Positions 51,215 through 62,941 of a stretch of DNA of 64,000 nucleotides are shown here, piece after piece; position 1 is the first letter of the stretch; each line of letters begins with the position of its first letter. The position numbers were made by a program, and so were the translations under genes. The stretch covers positions 13,624,714 through 13,688,713 of the forward strand of contig CAIIXF020000007.1 in NCBI GenBank assembly GCA_903813345.2, read 5' to 3'. The notes below the pieces were generated by a model. It saw only the letters and a list, made by a program, of their open reading frames with translations, was not told the DNA's origin and searched no databases. Source of the DNA: Owenia fusiformis. Lineage: Eukaryota; Annelida; Polychaeta; Sabellida; Oweniidae.

Positions 51215-54200
51215 TTGTGGCATGCATCGCCCTGCTTGCTAACATTGCCTCATTACTTGCTATAAAATACACGTATGGGGATTTGTCAGCGCACCAAAGG
51301 CTTATGATAAGTCTTGCATTATCAGATATGTTTATTAGCGTCAGTGTCATCTTGCACATCGTTAATCATATTCTCAATCCCTTGTATCATATCAATGATG
51401 AAAACAACCTGAGATTACAGTCTCATTGTGCTCGGGTGTTAATCGAGGGATTGAATAGAACTTCACATGTAATCTCCCTTATGAACTTGATGGGTATGGC
51501 GGCGGATCACTATATGGCTATCCTTAAGCCGTTGGATTATCACAGACTTATGAACAAGAAGCGCTCGAGATTGATGATCCTTGCCCTGTGGCTTGTATCT
51601 GCAGCATTTGGATTCTCAGATGTATTCTCAGGTTTTGCCGGATATGATAAGTCCTATGAACAACAATACAATTATACCAGTAATTACTGCGAAATCATAA
51701 GGAATAATAACTTCCACCCTGAGTTTGCTATTTTCGCCCTCGTTATTGTGTGCTTTATTGTTATGAGCGCGATTTACTCTAAAATCTTTCTCATCGTTAG
51801 AAGTCATCAACGCAGGGCAAATGAGGTTAAAGAAAACAGAAAAGCTGTTGTAACGACTCTCCTCATTCTTGTGACTTTTGCTGTCTGTTTTCTTCCAAAT
51901 ACGTTGTTTCAGACTATTATGATCGTCCTGGTGTACTACACTAGAGGAACCCCCTCTGCGTCATTGTCACAAGACAAAATCGTATGGAATAATTTGCGAT
52001 AAGCTTGTTATTAAGCTTGTTATTATGGTCTTACTAGTGGTTATTATTGAGTAATGGTACAGGTATTCGATATGGTATTGCAGCTTACACTTAAGTAATG
52101 GTACACGTATCCTTGGATTTTAGGCCCGAATACCGAGGTTTATTTTTTTAATTATCGTGTATTATTATTTTGTGTTAATATTAGTTAACCATATAACTAT
52201 TGGCATGATATGATAACCTTGTTATATTAATATAGCGCATAGGCGTAGCCAGGGGGATGCGATGTGTGCGATTGCACCCCCCCCTCCATAACCAATAAAA
52301 TAGAACCATTTGATTGAAGAAAAAAGTCTTAAAATGCTTTTTGTTTGAAGCTTCCAGCTCGATTTTGAACGAAGTTGCACCAATTTTTGTAAAATTCAAA
52401 ACAAATCTTCAAAAACATTTTTTTATGCCACGATCGCACCCCCCCCCTCCCCCCCGACTGAAAGCTGGCTACGCCACTGTAACGTGTAATCAATACGCTA
52501 CATTTTGTATGTTCAATTTGTATACTAAAAACTGTTATTAATCCACAAATTTAGATGAAGACAAGATAAAAAATTCGAATCAAGAATGAAAAGGTGTCTA
52601 AGTATATGATTCTTAAGGGTAATGCATATTTGAATTAAACAGAGGCGGGTTAATTTATATTGTGCTATGAATTACGCTATTATTCAAAATTGCAGCTAAG
52701 ATGCCTGTTTTACGATACCCTGCGTGCAGAGTCTAGTTAAACTACACTAAGACGAAGCTCTCTTTTAAGAAGTGAAGTCAAACGAATGCAAAGGGTAGTT
52801 TTATGAAAAATATCACGGAAGATGTATTCTAGATATCAGTAGTATTCTCAGAAATTTATTATCCGAAACGGATAACATCTGGCCACTCAGACAAACAATC
52901 GCAGACATAGGCTAAGCTTGTTTATTTAACAGTTACATTTGTTGACTTACCGATCCGTATTTCAATCTCCGTGAAGACGTTCTTTTCACTTTGTATTTGC
53001 GTGCAGTGTAATATAAGTTGATACTTTTGTTCAAAAGTGTACTTTTAATGGCCATTTTATGCCTTTTATTTTCAAATTATGTTTTGTTTGGATGTCAGTG
53101 TGAAAAGTCAAGAAACGTCAACCCCGACTTTTAATTGTTTTAAAATGTTGGTTAATCACTTATGGCAAATCACAAGGTTGATGATGTCAACGGACCATGA
53201 TCGTGGAAGGCTATCAATATCAAGTGTATATCGCATAGAAAATAAATATAGCTAATTTTTCGCACTGATATGATGATGACTATTCTTGCGAATCGGGTAG
53301 ATATTTCTCAGTTTTTTCCGGTAATAAAACTATTCATTTCTACCAATTTTACAAACGGGGTCCTTTGAATGCACATTAAAACTATAAAAGTATTTATTGG
53401 GCGTACATACTCGTTCTGTCATGTTACTTACATTTCATTTGCAAGTTGTCCACATATTAATCCGGCGTTTTGTTTTATCAAATTTCCCGCCCCTTGAGGT
53501 TTCCGACTGTAAAACTTAATATTTAATACTAACCAATGCATCAGTTAATATTTTCAGAATACAAAATTTCCATTTTTATTTCTCTGATAGATAAAGTCTC
53601 ATTTTGAATCTGTTCGTGTATTAAAGAGTATGCTTTTATAATGCCGTGGTCACATTTGCTCAGATTTTCAGCACCGGCGCCCGGCTGATGAGTATTTTGT
53701 TCAAAATTGTATTCAATTCTGAACAAAATACTCAAGCGGCCGGGCGCCGTAATGAAAATCGGAGCAAATGTTACCAAGTCATAACTGATGAAAAATCAAA
53801 TGAGAACATGAACATGGATAATAGGGGAACTATTACGCTGCGTGCAGAGTCTAATTATAAACTACGAGAAGACGAAACTCTCATTAGAGAAGTGAAGTCG
53901 AACGAATGCAAAGGGTAGGGTACTATAGAAGGGGATCATATAAAAGCACGATCTATTTCACAACGCCTTTAACTTTTGTTCTTCAACTGTAGCCCTTTGT
54001 GCATTTCAAAAATAAAATATCTTAATCTGATTTGTTCCACCTTTCTTTTCGCTCAGTTCTGCACTATTATTTCCATATGTTGTTTAGGATTATGTCATTT
54101 GCGAAATAGCTGTAAGACATTATGAGAATGAAAATGGGAGTTTCCACGATAATGTTGTTCACATGATTTTATACACATACCTGCATAACAATCGGAGACA

Positions 54201-57200
54201 GAAGTCTTAATATTGTCCAATAAAAAATGAGAATCTAACATTTAATGATAACAAAAGGATTAATTGTTTAGTTCTCTTTGTTTTAGTCTTTGTTTTCTTA
54301 AATGCGGAAGTGTACCAACATCACCTAGATTACATAAGAGATAATCTAACAGTCTAAAATTGCTTTTAATTGCAAGTTAATGCATTCCGACCAAAATTTG
54401 TATACCTGTAATTTGGGGGGGGGGCGATGTTACATCACTTAAATACAACGTTCATATAGAAATATACAATAAGCATGTCCGTATAAAAGCTAAAATTATA
54501 AAAACTCATTTCAAAGTCATTCTGTTCATGGAAGCGTCAATATGAAAAACAATGCTAAACACTCAAACAAATCGACTTGATTACCTTTGAAAACTTCTTG
54601 AGAGGAAATGGACAAATGTATTTTTCTAACTCATTAGAACGTCTGTCTGATTGAAATACTATTTTTAAATACAAACATAAATGATTTAATCTTGGTCAGA
54701 AGTCTGAACATTGTCCAACAAAATAATAAGAATCTAACATTTAATGATTACAAAAGGATTAATTGCTATATAGTCTTTGTCTTAGTCTTTGTTTTTCTAA
54801 CGGCGGAAGTGTACCAACATCACCTTGATTACAGAAGAGATCATCTAACAGTCTAAAATTGCTTTTAATTCCCGGGTTTTAATTACATTTTATGTATAGA
54901 CTTTTTGCCTCTATTCTCATTTTTAAACCTGTTTCTGTTTGCTTATTTAACAATTGTGATAAATTATTCAGTTAGTGTCGAAATCAAAACAATTTTCTAC
55001 ATTATAGTCCCCACCTCTTGCACTGACTAAATATTTAAATAAGCCAGTCTGATTGCGAATTTACAAATCCTGTAAAAGTAGCTTCAAACCGCCTTTTAAT
55101 CAGAGAAAACAATAAGTTAATTCATCTGATTGCGAAAATACGAATCAATCTGATTATCTGATCTCCATGCTAGGTGTAGCGGTTGCCAGAAGTCGCAAAG
55201 CTTGGGAGTCAGGGTATCCTGATCCATGCCTCAACGCCTGACGGGTCTGATATTTAGAGGGGGCGCAAGAATTATTAGGGGGCGGGGTAAACGTGAAAGT
55301 TGCCAAAATATCCATAGGCGTAGCCAGGAGGGGGGGGGGGGGCGCGATGGGGCAAGGGTGAAATTATTTCATTTGAAAACAGAAATAAATATCAGAACCC
55401 CTCTAGCATAACTATTCGAAAGAAATTCATACAAAAAATAAGGTACACAACTGATGAAGGGTCGCACACAATGCACGCACCCCTCTCCTCCTCCTCCGTG
55501 TTTGCCCACACACGACCATATTTGACAATTTTTCTAAAAGCGTTTTCCCCGGGAATATAGGTGTAGCGGTTGCCAGAAGTCGCACAGCTTGGGAGTCAGG
55601 GTATCCTGATCCATGCCTCAACGCCTGACGGGTCTGATATTTAGAGGGGGCGCAAGAATTATTAGGGGGCGGGGTAAACGTGAAAGTTGCCAAAATATCC
55701 ATAGGCGTAGCCAGGAGGGGGGGGGGGGGGGGCGCGATGGGTGCGATAACAATAGGCTTTATATATGCTTTAATGTTTTATTTATCATTATGCTTTTATG
55801 TAGGCTATTAATTACAGTTCTTTTTGCAATATAAAACTGGTATGTTTATGGAAATTCCGATTGGACTAATATAAAGGGATATTGTTTCATTATGTGGACT
55901 TGAGAAAGTCCGACATACTCATTGCTTTCAACCCAAAACTTAAAATAGGAAGTTATCAAGATCCCAAGAACACGATCGCTACTTAAACAATACGTTTGTA
56001 AAATCCCGGCGATGGAAATGCAATCAAACTTTCGCAATCAGGTGCCTAATTAGTCTTTTGATCTCTAAAGTTTTACGACTGAACGTTTCAATGAACTCGT
56101 GAGAAGCAAACGCAATCATCATATAAACATTTTTCTAGTAAATCTAAAATAGAGTAAAAACCCAGGGAAAAAGATCGCGTGTTCATAGGAATTAGGCATA
56201 TTTCAATTTTGAAATAACAAAAGTCAGTCTCGGAAGAATTTTCCAAGCATTCCCTGCTTCGATGCGTTTTTATTGCAAGGGCCGTTTAGCGCCGATATGA
56301 ATTCATTATAGGGCATTAGGGTTGTGCTTTATTTGTTTTATTTATATAAATGTTATAAAATGTGTACGACACTTTAATGAATTATTTTTAGGGTTACAAT
56401 GCTTATTTGACTTTTCCCTCTAAACGTTTAAAATTCATCTTTTCTTAGTTTGCTTCAATAAAATTAACATTGGATCCCAGACAGTTATCAAATTCTCAGA
56501 CATTTGATTAATATAAATATTTGTACTTCCTTTGACCAGTGGTGCTGGTGTGACTGAGATTCGAATCTAATCTGTTTCATTTTTATGTAAATTGAGAGGA
56601 ATAAAGTTTTATTTTCAGCGTTTTAACAATCTTAACGTTTGGCGTGCAGCTCAACTTAATACACAATCAAAGGTCAGAATACAGAAATAAGAACATGCCT
56701 TTTATTTGTTATTCAAGCTCGAGCAATATCCCCGTTATAAAACCAAAATAACTGCGGTTAGGTACCATATCTTGATTACGGTAAAGACAGGCCATCTCAT
56801 TCTGGTATGCCAGAGCCACTCTTATCTGCCGATTGTGGAAGGATAAAGACAAAGGGGTCGCTGCTATCGCGATGAGGCCATCTTATTTCTAGGAATTATT
56901 TCTGCCTCTCATTCCTTAAACCGGCTTCGTTAAACAGTGCCAAAATATATATGTCGGAGCCAAAAACAAGACTATTTTTATATTTAAATCCCCTCACCTT
57001 GTCAATGTCTATGCCTGCATCTGGTTTTATACAGATATATACACATAGATTACTTACTGGCCATGGACAGGGGGGCACAGAAACGAACATTCTGGGGTCA
57101 TAAGGGATACTTGGGGAAGGGGGAGAGGTGGTGGTGAATAGTGAAGTCCGGGAGTGAAGTTAATGGGTACTGAAATCTTTCTTTTGATATTTAGTGCTTG

Positions 57201-59165
57201 AATGGAGACTTGTTTCCACTCCCCGCATTCTAGTAGAATTTAAATATTTGATCCAAAGGAGTTATTTTAAATCAAACTTGCATTCCGATTAATTAACACT
57301 CCAATGATTGTACCGCTTCACTATTGTCTAAGATAATTATAATGAATTCACAGGACACTATAGTCTTCTTTTTAAACTTTAGTAGTTGGATGGAGACTTG
57401 TTTCCCCTGTTTGATTTAGGAAGGTATTTGCAATCCAACTCTGATGGTGCAAGACTAGTCAGCCAAGACTAAATTATGAACTTATTATCATTTAGACTAT
57501 TGAGTTCATTAAATTATAATTCCATAGATATCATATTTAATCCTGTCAACACAATAATGGTATTAATTGGCATGATATGTAGTCAGAGACGGTTTAAAAA
57601 GTTGTTTAGTATAGATAGTATTAGGAAAAATCCTAACTCAAAGTTTTTGTTCTCTCGCAATCCAGAGCAAACCACTCGCCGGGCAAGCATTCTTTAAAAA
57701 CGTGAAGTTTTCACCATGTTGAGCAGTTTTGAAAATTGTCCAATTTGAACCATCGCCTTGTATATTTCTGTAACTGCCCCCCCCCCCCTTGACACTCGAG
57801 TGTAAGAATCCTTTCCACACTGTCAATGGTTTTACAAAATAGTTCATGTCAGGAAGGGGGAGGGGTGAGTGTGGAGAACAATCACTGTCTGCGATTTGTA
57901 TGATTGAACATTATACACTTATCATAGATTCGTAAAGAATAGTTTTAAAATAAACAGCTTGTTTTATGTTATGATTGGAGTGATGTATGCATAGAAGAAT
58001 GACACTGGTTTTGAAATATCTTAATTATCCCATTGAATGAAGCAATCCGTCCCTCTGTCCATTCTTAACTCATACTAGTGGACTGATTTGATTTAAAGGA
58101 GAAGTCTCGGTATAGAACATGTACACACTAATGGGAACGAATTTTACTCATTTCTATTTAGGATTCGTTCATATACTAGCAGGGCTTTAGAGCATTTACA
58201 AACGCACGAATTGTATTGTTTTAAGGCAACTTTTATGACATATAATGTATTTAAAGCTGATTAATTTTAGATTATATTCGGTTCAATTTTACAAATAATG
58301 AATAGTATTACAGTATATCGAAAAATATACAATGATTTACATTAAATTGCTCAGACTGCAAACAATATACATGGTTGGCGAATTTGCATGCGAGTTCTTG
58401 ATAATAAGAATTAAAGGTTGAACTTAAAAATCAAACATTTTCTTTTTTAAACATAATAAATCTTTAAATCAAGAAAATAAAAATAAGATTGATGATTGAG
58501 CTTTTCATCGTCAACTGCGACTGTGTCGACGCATGTTTATTTACTTAGCTAATTAGATGTGTAAACTTGTTAATGGCCGCAGCGGATAATACGTACATGT
58601 AAGCTGTTCGGATAAGACATTTCTATATGATTAATAACAAATCCCAGGCAGAATGATATTCAACAGTAACTGATCTTATTAGTTATTATTCAATTTGGAT
58701 AATAAATCTTTTATCTCGTCGTATTGATGTTTATTATATAGTGTTTCTCGTTGTGTGTATTATACCAACCAGTACCTATACATCCTCATGTTACTCAACT
58801 GCATTCTGGACCCAATCATATACGCCACTCGGATGAGGGAAGTCAGGCTTGGCTACGCAATTCTATTAAAAAAGATCTCGAATAAGTGTCCGAATAAGTG
58901 TCGAAGAAAACAGACTCTCCCATTTAGTCATAATTACACACATGTTGAGTCAAGAAACAACTTTTGTGCGACGTCTAGAAGAAATACTCGGTTTTCTCTG
59001 TCGTTTAATTTGACAGAAGCGACGCATATGTCCGTGTTCTTAGATCATCACACTGGGAGAAAGAATAGCACGGACCCATCTGGAAGTGGCAAACATTCTG
59101 CAGGCAATCGAAAACATTCGCATACTAGCGTGAAAAATATTTCAACTAATAATGAAAAATTGTAA
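51037..59165 (+). CDS. Rhodopsin-class (class A) G-protein-coupled receptor, two coding exons
   Basis: Exon 1 (51037-51981, 315 codons) encodes a glycosylatable N-terminus (NDT, near 29-31) and helices 1-6. Features are ANIASLLAI (helix 1 Asn), LALSDMF with Asp97 (helix 2), DHY at 157-159 in place of DRY, LALWLVSA (helix 4), and VTFAVCFLPNTLF (helix 6, CFLP in place of CWLP). Exon 2 (58773-59165) gives helix 7 with NCILDPIIYATR (DPxxY) and a 100-residue basic, Ser/Thr-rich tail. A GTATGG donor at 51982 and a CCAACCAG acceptor at 58772 join the exons in phase 0, for 445 residues in all. Without the junction, exon 1 would end early at TAA 52000-52002 with no helix 7. The ligand cannot be named. 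The DHY and DPxxY forms suggest an orphan invertebrate expansion, not a classical amine receptor. Confidence 0.85.
52242..52475. mobile_element. MITE-like element with GGCGTAGCCAG ends and poly-C interior
   Basis: Begins GGCGTAGCCAGGGGG and ends CTGGCTACGCC, an inverted pair. Long C runs lie just inside both ends (near 52267 and 52439). The left end also occurs at about 55315 and 55703. It lies in the receptor intron. Confidence 0.75.
52716..52798 (+). repeat. Short repeat with TACCCT/AGGGTA ends, copy 2
   Basis: Nearly identical to the reverse of 33956-34036. The ends TACCCTGCG and AAAGGGTA form a small inverted repeat. Confidence 0.8.
53085..53330 (+). repeat. Diverged dispersed repeat, copy 2
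   Basis: Partner of 41390-41640 in the same orientation. Shared words include TATCAATATCAAGTGTATAT and CGAATCGGGTAGATATTTCTC-like sequence, with scattered differences. Confidence 0.65.
53648..53775. repeat. 128-bp palindrome with GC-rich stem blocks
   Basis: GGTCACATTTGCTC and GAGCAAATGTTACC pair at the outside, GGCGCCCGGC pairs with GCCGGGCGCC further in, and GAGTATTTTGTTCA pairs with TGAACAAAATACTC near the centre. Frames on the two strands read through it symmetrically and are not genes. Confidence 0.82.
53832..53919 (+). repeat. Short repeat with TACCCT/AGGGTA-type ends, copy 3
   Basis: More diverged than copies 1 and 2, but keeps GCTGCGTGCAGAGTCTAAT and AACGAATGCAAAGGGTA. It starts about 56 bp after the 53648-53775 palindrome. 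Confidence 0.75.
54205..54372 (+). repeat. Direct repeat pair, copy 1 (second copy 54700-54870)
   Basis: Shared words include AATCTAACATTTAATGAT, CGGAAGTGTACCAACATCAC and TCTAACAGTCTAAAATTGC. The copies differ at scattered positions. Both are non-coding and lie in the receptor intron. A G run is at about 54415. Confidence 0.75.
54700..54870 (+). repeat. Direct repeat pair, copy 2
   Basis: Diverged partner of 54205-54372. The interval between them is unique. Confidence 0.75.
55173..55350 (+). repeat. Direct repeat with poly-G tract, copy 1
   Basis: Runs from GGTGTAGCGGTTGCCAGAAG to a G run near 55329 and GCGCGATGGG. It is almost identical to 55558-55742. It ends in the GGCGTAGCCAGG terminus shared with the element at 52242. 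Confidence 0.82.
55558..55742 (+). repeat. Direct repeat with poly-G tract, copy 2
   Basis: Nearly perfect copy of 55173-55350, differing mainly in G-run length. The 207 bp between the two copies is unique. Confidence 0.82.
55743..57660. other. Receptor intron, nothing recognised
   Basis: Unique AT-rich DNA. No exon fitting the receptor and no other gene could be supported. Confidence 0.45.
57661..57815 (+). repeat. Poly-C-associated interspersed repeat fragment
   Basis: Contains ATTCTTTAAAAACGTGAAGTT, TTTTCACCATGTTGAGCAG and a C run near 57777-57788, which relate it to the copies at 18662 and 25014. Confidence 0.55.
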
Positions 59166-61821
59166 GTTGGATCCCAGCAAAGGTTGTAATACTTGGCTAT
59201 GACTTTAGGACCTTTTTGCTCCTCAGCCCTGATCTGAGTAATAAAAAACGTTCACGATATTAAACTTTATCCTACAATTTATAAACAGAAAGAACAAGAA
59301 TCCAGATTTTTGGCTCATATAGTGGGCTTATGGGAATGACTAGACGCCCGTCCGTTGGTCCGTCCGTCAACATTGGCCGCACAAATTAAAACTTGTATTC
59401 GTATTAACTTATATCCACATTCATTTTTATGTACAGTTACATCCACAGTGCCCATTTGACTTGCCATCGTCATTTCCCAAGTTTGCTCGGTTTCCAAGAA
59501 ATGCCGATTTTGATGTGAATTTTCTTAAATCAGACACTTTGTTAAAATAGAATTTTAGAATAATTGTTAGTAGTTGCTCTCCGAAGATTTCAAAACAGTT
59601 TTCGGGGTTTACTCCATAACATTTGACAAATTGTAAGTCATTTTCAGGGAACTTTCTCCGGTATTAAAGACAATGGTAGGCTTTTTGACTGAAAACTATT
59701 TTCAAAACTTTTTAACATTCTCCTACTTCCAACAAGCTTTTAACTAGCTACTACAGTATATGCTCCTACTAGGGACCTGGGTTGAACTTGGCGGAAAATG
59801 GTTTTTTATCTATGTCAAGGTCAAAATCTAGGTCAAGTCTTAGTTTTCTTAAGTTTCTTAAAGTTTGTCTTTATTATTCATTATTTCTTGCGATGGTTTA
59901 AATTGTTCCTAGATTTAAGTATTCTCTACAAATTGCTCAATGTATGTCAGCATTAAATGTTACCGTTTTTGAGATATTAGATGTCATAAAGCCGCTAAAA
60001 ATAGGTCATCTTTTAACTTGCTCCAATTTGGCCACTTTTTCTAAAAATCATCTAAAATCACTCAGGAGTTCAAATCTGACCTTAGATTTGAGATTTAAAC
60101 TTTGTTTAACATTCAGTAACTTTCAAAGGGTCAAAAAAGTTCAAATTGTTTTTTAACTTAGTTTTTCTCAGAAACATTGATCATACACCTTTTAAGTCAA
60201 CAAACAGGAGTCTTACATTGAACTATGTTAAGTTTCATCTATCAATATCTAAAATACATAAGCGTATCTATAACATGTATCCCAGCATCCATATGGGAAA
60301 TCAACTGATTCGAAAGCATCATTTTAAAGTAACTGTGCAGATACATGACATGGTCCGTAGATGATATTCTAACAGGGGCGAATCTTGCTAGTGAAATCAA
60401 CCTTTCGCCTACTCAATTTAAAACAATTTTGGACCACGATTCTATCGATTTTAGTCATTTAACCATTTTTGGTTTCTTACATATTAATTTCCTTGGCAAA
60501 AAATCCTGGATTAAAGTTTAAAATGCAAAAGGACGGGTTGCGATAAGGTACAACTCTATGAGAGTAATGATTTAATCAGACTTTTCCCTGTCATTTAGCA
60601 CGTGTGATAACTGGATGGTAAATTTTATGTCAGTGTTAAAAGAAGTCCAGTAAAAAGACTATTGACTTTTTACACAGGCAAATTACACCAGGGCACGTAC
60701 GAGGTTGTACGAGCCCCGTTCCCTCAACGGACTCTATACAACCTTGTACGGGCCTCGTAACGTATCCCGTAATAAATCTAATGATATGATCAAGTTTGCT
60801 TCAAGTAAAAACTTCTTTGGGTGGCGTTAAATCGATTTGCTACCCGTCTTCTGTAACACTTTAGTCTGTCATCTGGCCTTTGCTGCCGTCAGCAAGACCA
60901 CCAGAATGATTGATTGTAGCATATGTACAGTATAACAGGAATAAAAATAAATGAAAAATACGATGTTGAAATTATAACTGCACTTTTTGTAGCTGCTGTA
61001 GGTAAAATCTCCAATGGGAGTCCATATGGGGTGTGTACTTGTATTACTTTCTTGATATTGAACTCCTCCTAACTAGAAATCAATTGCTGTTCGATCTGGT
61101 TGGTATCTTTCGAATCTTATCATAATTTGTGATTTACGATTTGTATATGATGCGATAGTAACTCCATTTGTTTTTTGCATAGCTACTAAATGAAGCCATT
61201 GTGAAGTAAAAGAGTGAACTGTTTCCTATTAGGAGCTGAATATAAATATATTCGGGAACAGGAACAAAAGGATTCATATAAAAATAGCTTGCTTAGATCT
61301 GTTTAGATTATAGACATTTATTGATGGATTATGCCAAGATACATAGCCATAACGTTTTTATGTATTTACTAAGCTGGATTTGCAACACATGTTGATGATT
61401 ACATAAACAGTATAACAGTATAAACATATTTTAGATTTGATAATAAAAAGTTTTGATCACTTTGAGTAAGAGATGAATTGCGCGTTGCTGAATCAACAAA
61501 ATTGATTAATTTAAGAATTCGTGGCAAAGCTGTCATTAAATATGCAAACGATGGAAACATGTTATAGAATGAATGTTTTGTAAATAGAATCAGTAAACTA
61601 TCCTGTAAATTGTTTAGAAAAATCAGAGACAACAAACAGTTCAAGAATATGTGAATATTTGAAAACCAGGCAATTACTTAATAGATATTAATAGCTTTAT
61701 ATATGAGATGTCTAATTAGTATAATTACAATGGATCATACAAAACTCATCTGTATTAAGGTGCTGCGAAATTAGAACGATGATGAATTCCTCATAGTAAA
61801 AAAACTCCAAATCTCTCAAAT
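59166..61821. other. Intergenic; receptor polyadenylation signal near the left edge
   Basis: AATAAA at 59240-59245, about 75 bases after the receptor stop, is the likely polyadenylation signal. At about 60695-60775 an imperfect palindrome (GTACGAGGTTGTACGAG against CTTGTACGGGCCTCGTA) is present. Otherwise nothing is recognised. Confidence 0.5.
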
Positions 61822-62941
61822 ATGGATGTAAAGAATACGACAAACATATTTCTAAACATGGTGTCTACGACTGTATTTATTTCTCGTGCATATGATGATT
61901 TGATCACAATAAAGGAACCATCGGATTACGTACCATATGAATCTTTCACTGGGACATCAATTACAACAGATCGAGAATCTCACACAGATGAAAACAACAA
62001 AAATGACGACAAAAACAGCTCAAATGAGCTCATCATATTGGTCATGAACAACCTCTATACGTGGCTGACCATCACAATGTCCATTCTTAGTATCATTGGT
62101 AGTATTCTCATGTTTTACATCTATCTCACTTTTAAGAGTGTCCGTGGAAGCAAGAGCGTCAAGATGTTACAGTTCCTCACATTGGCTGATATGACAACAG
62201 CTATCGGCAATTTGATTGGCTTATTGTGGTATCTATGTCGGGGTCACGTGTCAAATGAGGTCAGTGATGTGTGGTGTAAATTCCACAGTGCGTTAACTAT
62301 AGGATCAAGTATTTGCTCCTTTCTTTGGACTATTGCCATTGCTTTGCATTTGTATATTGCTATTGCAAGAGAGGACGTTCGACACGCGGACAAACTGACT
62401 CCGTTGTTTCATGTCGTTTGCTGGATTCTACCAGGTAGGCTTTACTTGCATATGACACACAGCGCACATCTTGACACATATAAGACACATTAATACATTC
62501 TAACCTTAAAATGACACATATAAGACACATTGACACATTTCTAACCTTAAATGAACAAACACACACTTTTACAATTGAAAGTTCTGTAATAATTTTGTAG
62601 CTTTAAAATAACTTATAGACGTAGCGATCTAAATCATATATTGCATGGATTGATAATAATCGGGAATAAAAAAAACTGAAATAAATTGTTATCTTAGTTT
62701 TTTATCTGTTTTCACATTGCCCTTTGATCGTAATTGATATATTTGAATGTGTATGTTTTGCTGTCTGTTTCGTTGATTTATAAAAGTGTGATAAGGTTTA
62801 GGGTTGGGTTTATTTCAGCTGTTGTCATGGTCACTGCCCTAGGAATGAATGTCCTTGGATATGACCGCAACTTGAAGCATGCTAGTTGGTGCTGGATCGA
62901 ACCAACCCTCAAAACTGCTCTCTTTTGGCAGTACATGTCAG
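61822..62941 (+). CDS. GPR157-like seven-transmembrane receptor, 5' part (gene continues past the window)
   Basis: Exon 1 (61822-62434) encodes an Asn/Asp-rich N-terminus with possible N-glycosylation sites (NTT, NSS), helix 1 (WLTITMSILSIIGSILMFYI), helix 2 (QFLTLADMTTAIGNLIGLLW), helix 3 after WCKF (ALTIGSSICSFLWTIAIALH) and the start of helix 4. Exon 2 (62819-62941) completes helix 4 (AVVMVTALGMNVLGY) and gives the extracellular WCWIEP motif and FWQYMSG. The introns are phase 1 with good donors (GTAGGC, GTACAT) and a TTTATTTCAG acceptor. The WCWI(E/D)P loop and the LADM/LADL helix 2 are typical of GPR157 and the cAMP-receptor-like group. Helices 5-7 were not found in the remaining 1 kb, so later exons must lie to the right. 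Confidence 0.82.
62440..62560 (+). repeat. Short tandem repeat in the GPR157-like intron 1
   Basis: GACACATATAAGACACATT and related GACACA words recur three to four times between 62452 and 62545. Confidence 0.75.

Noticed and set aside
57476-57697. Frame with FNPVNTIMVLIGMICSQRRF, superficially like helix 7 of a receptor
   Set aside because: It lacks the NPxxY or DPxxY motif and a suitable acceptor, and it overlaps an interspersed repeat at its end. The genuine helix 7 exon is at 58773.
51928-58775. Alternative receptor junction at the VYYT sequence present at both exon 1 (near 51940) and exon 2 (near 58755)
   Set aside because: Splicing at GTG TAC would need a weak donor and an acceptor lacking AG. 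The GTATGG donor at 51982 and the CCAACCAG acceptor at 58772 give canonical borders and keep phase.
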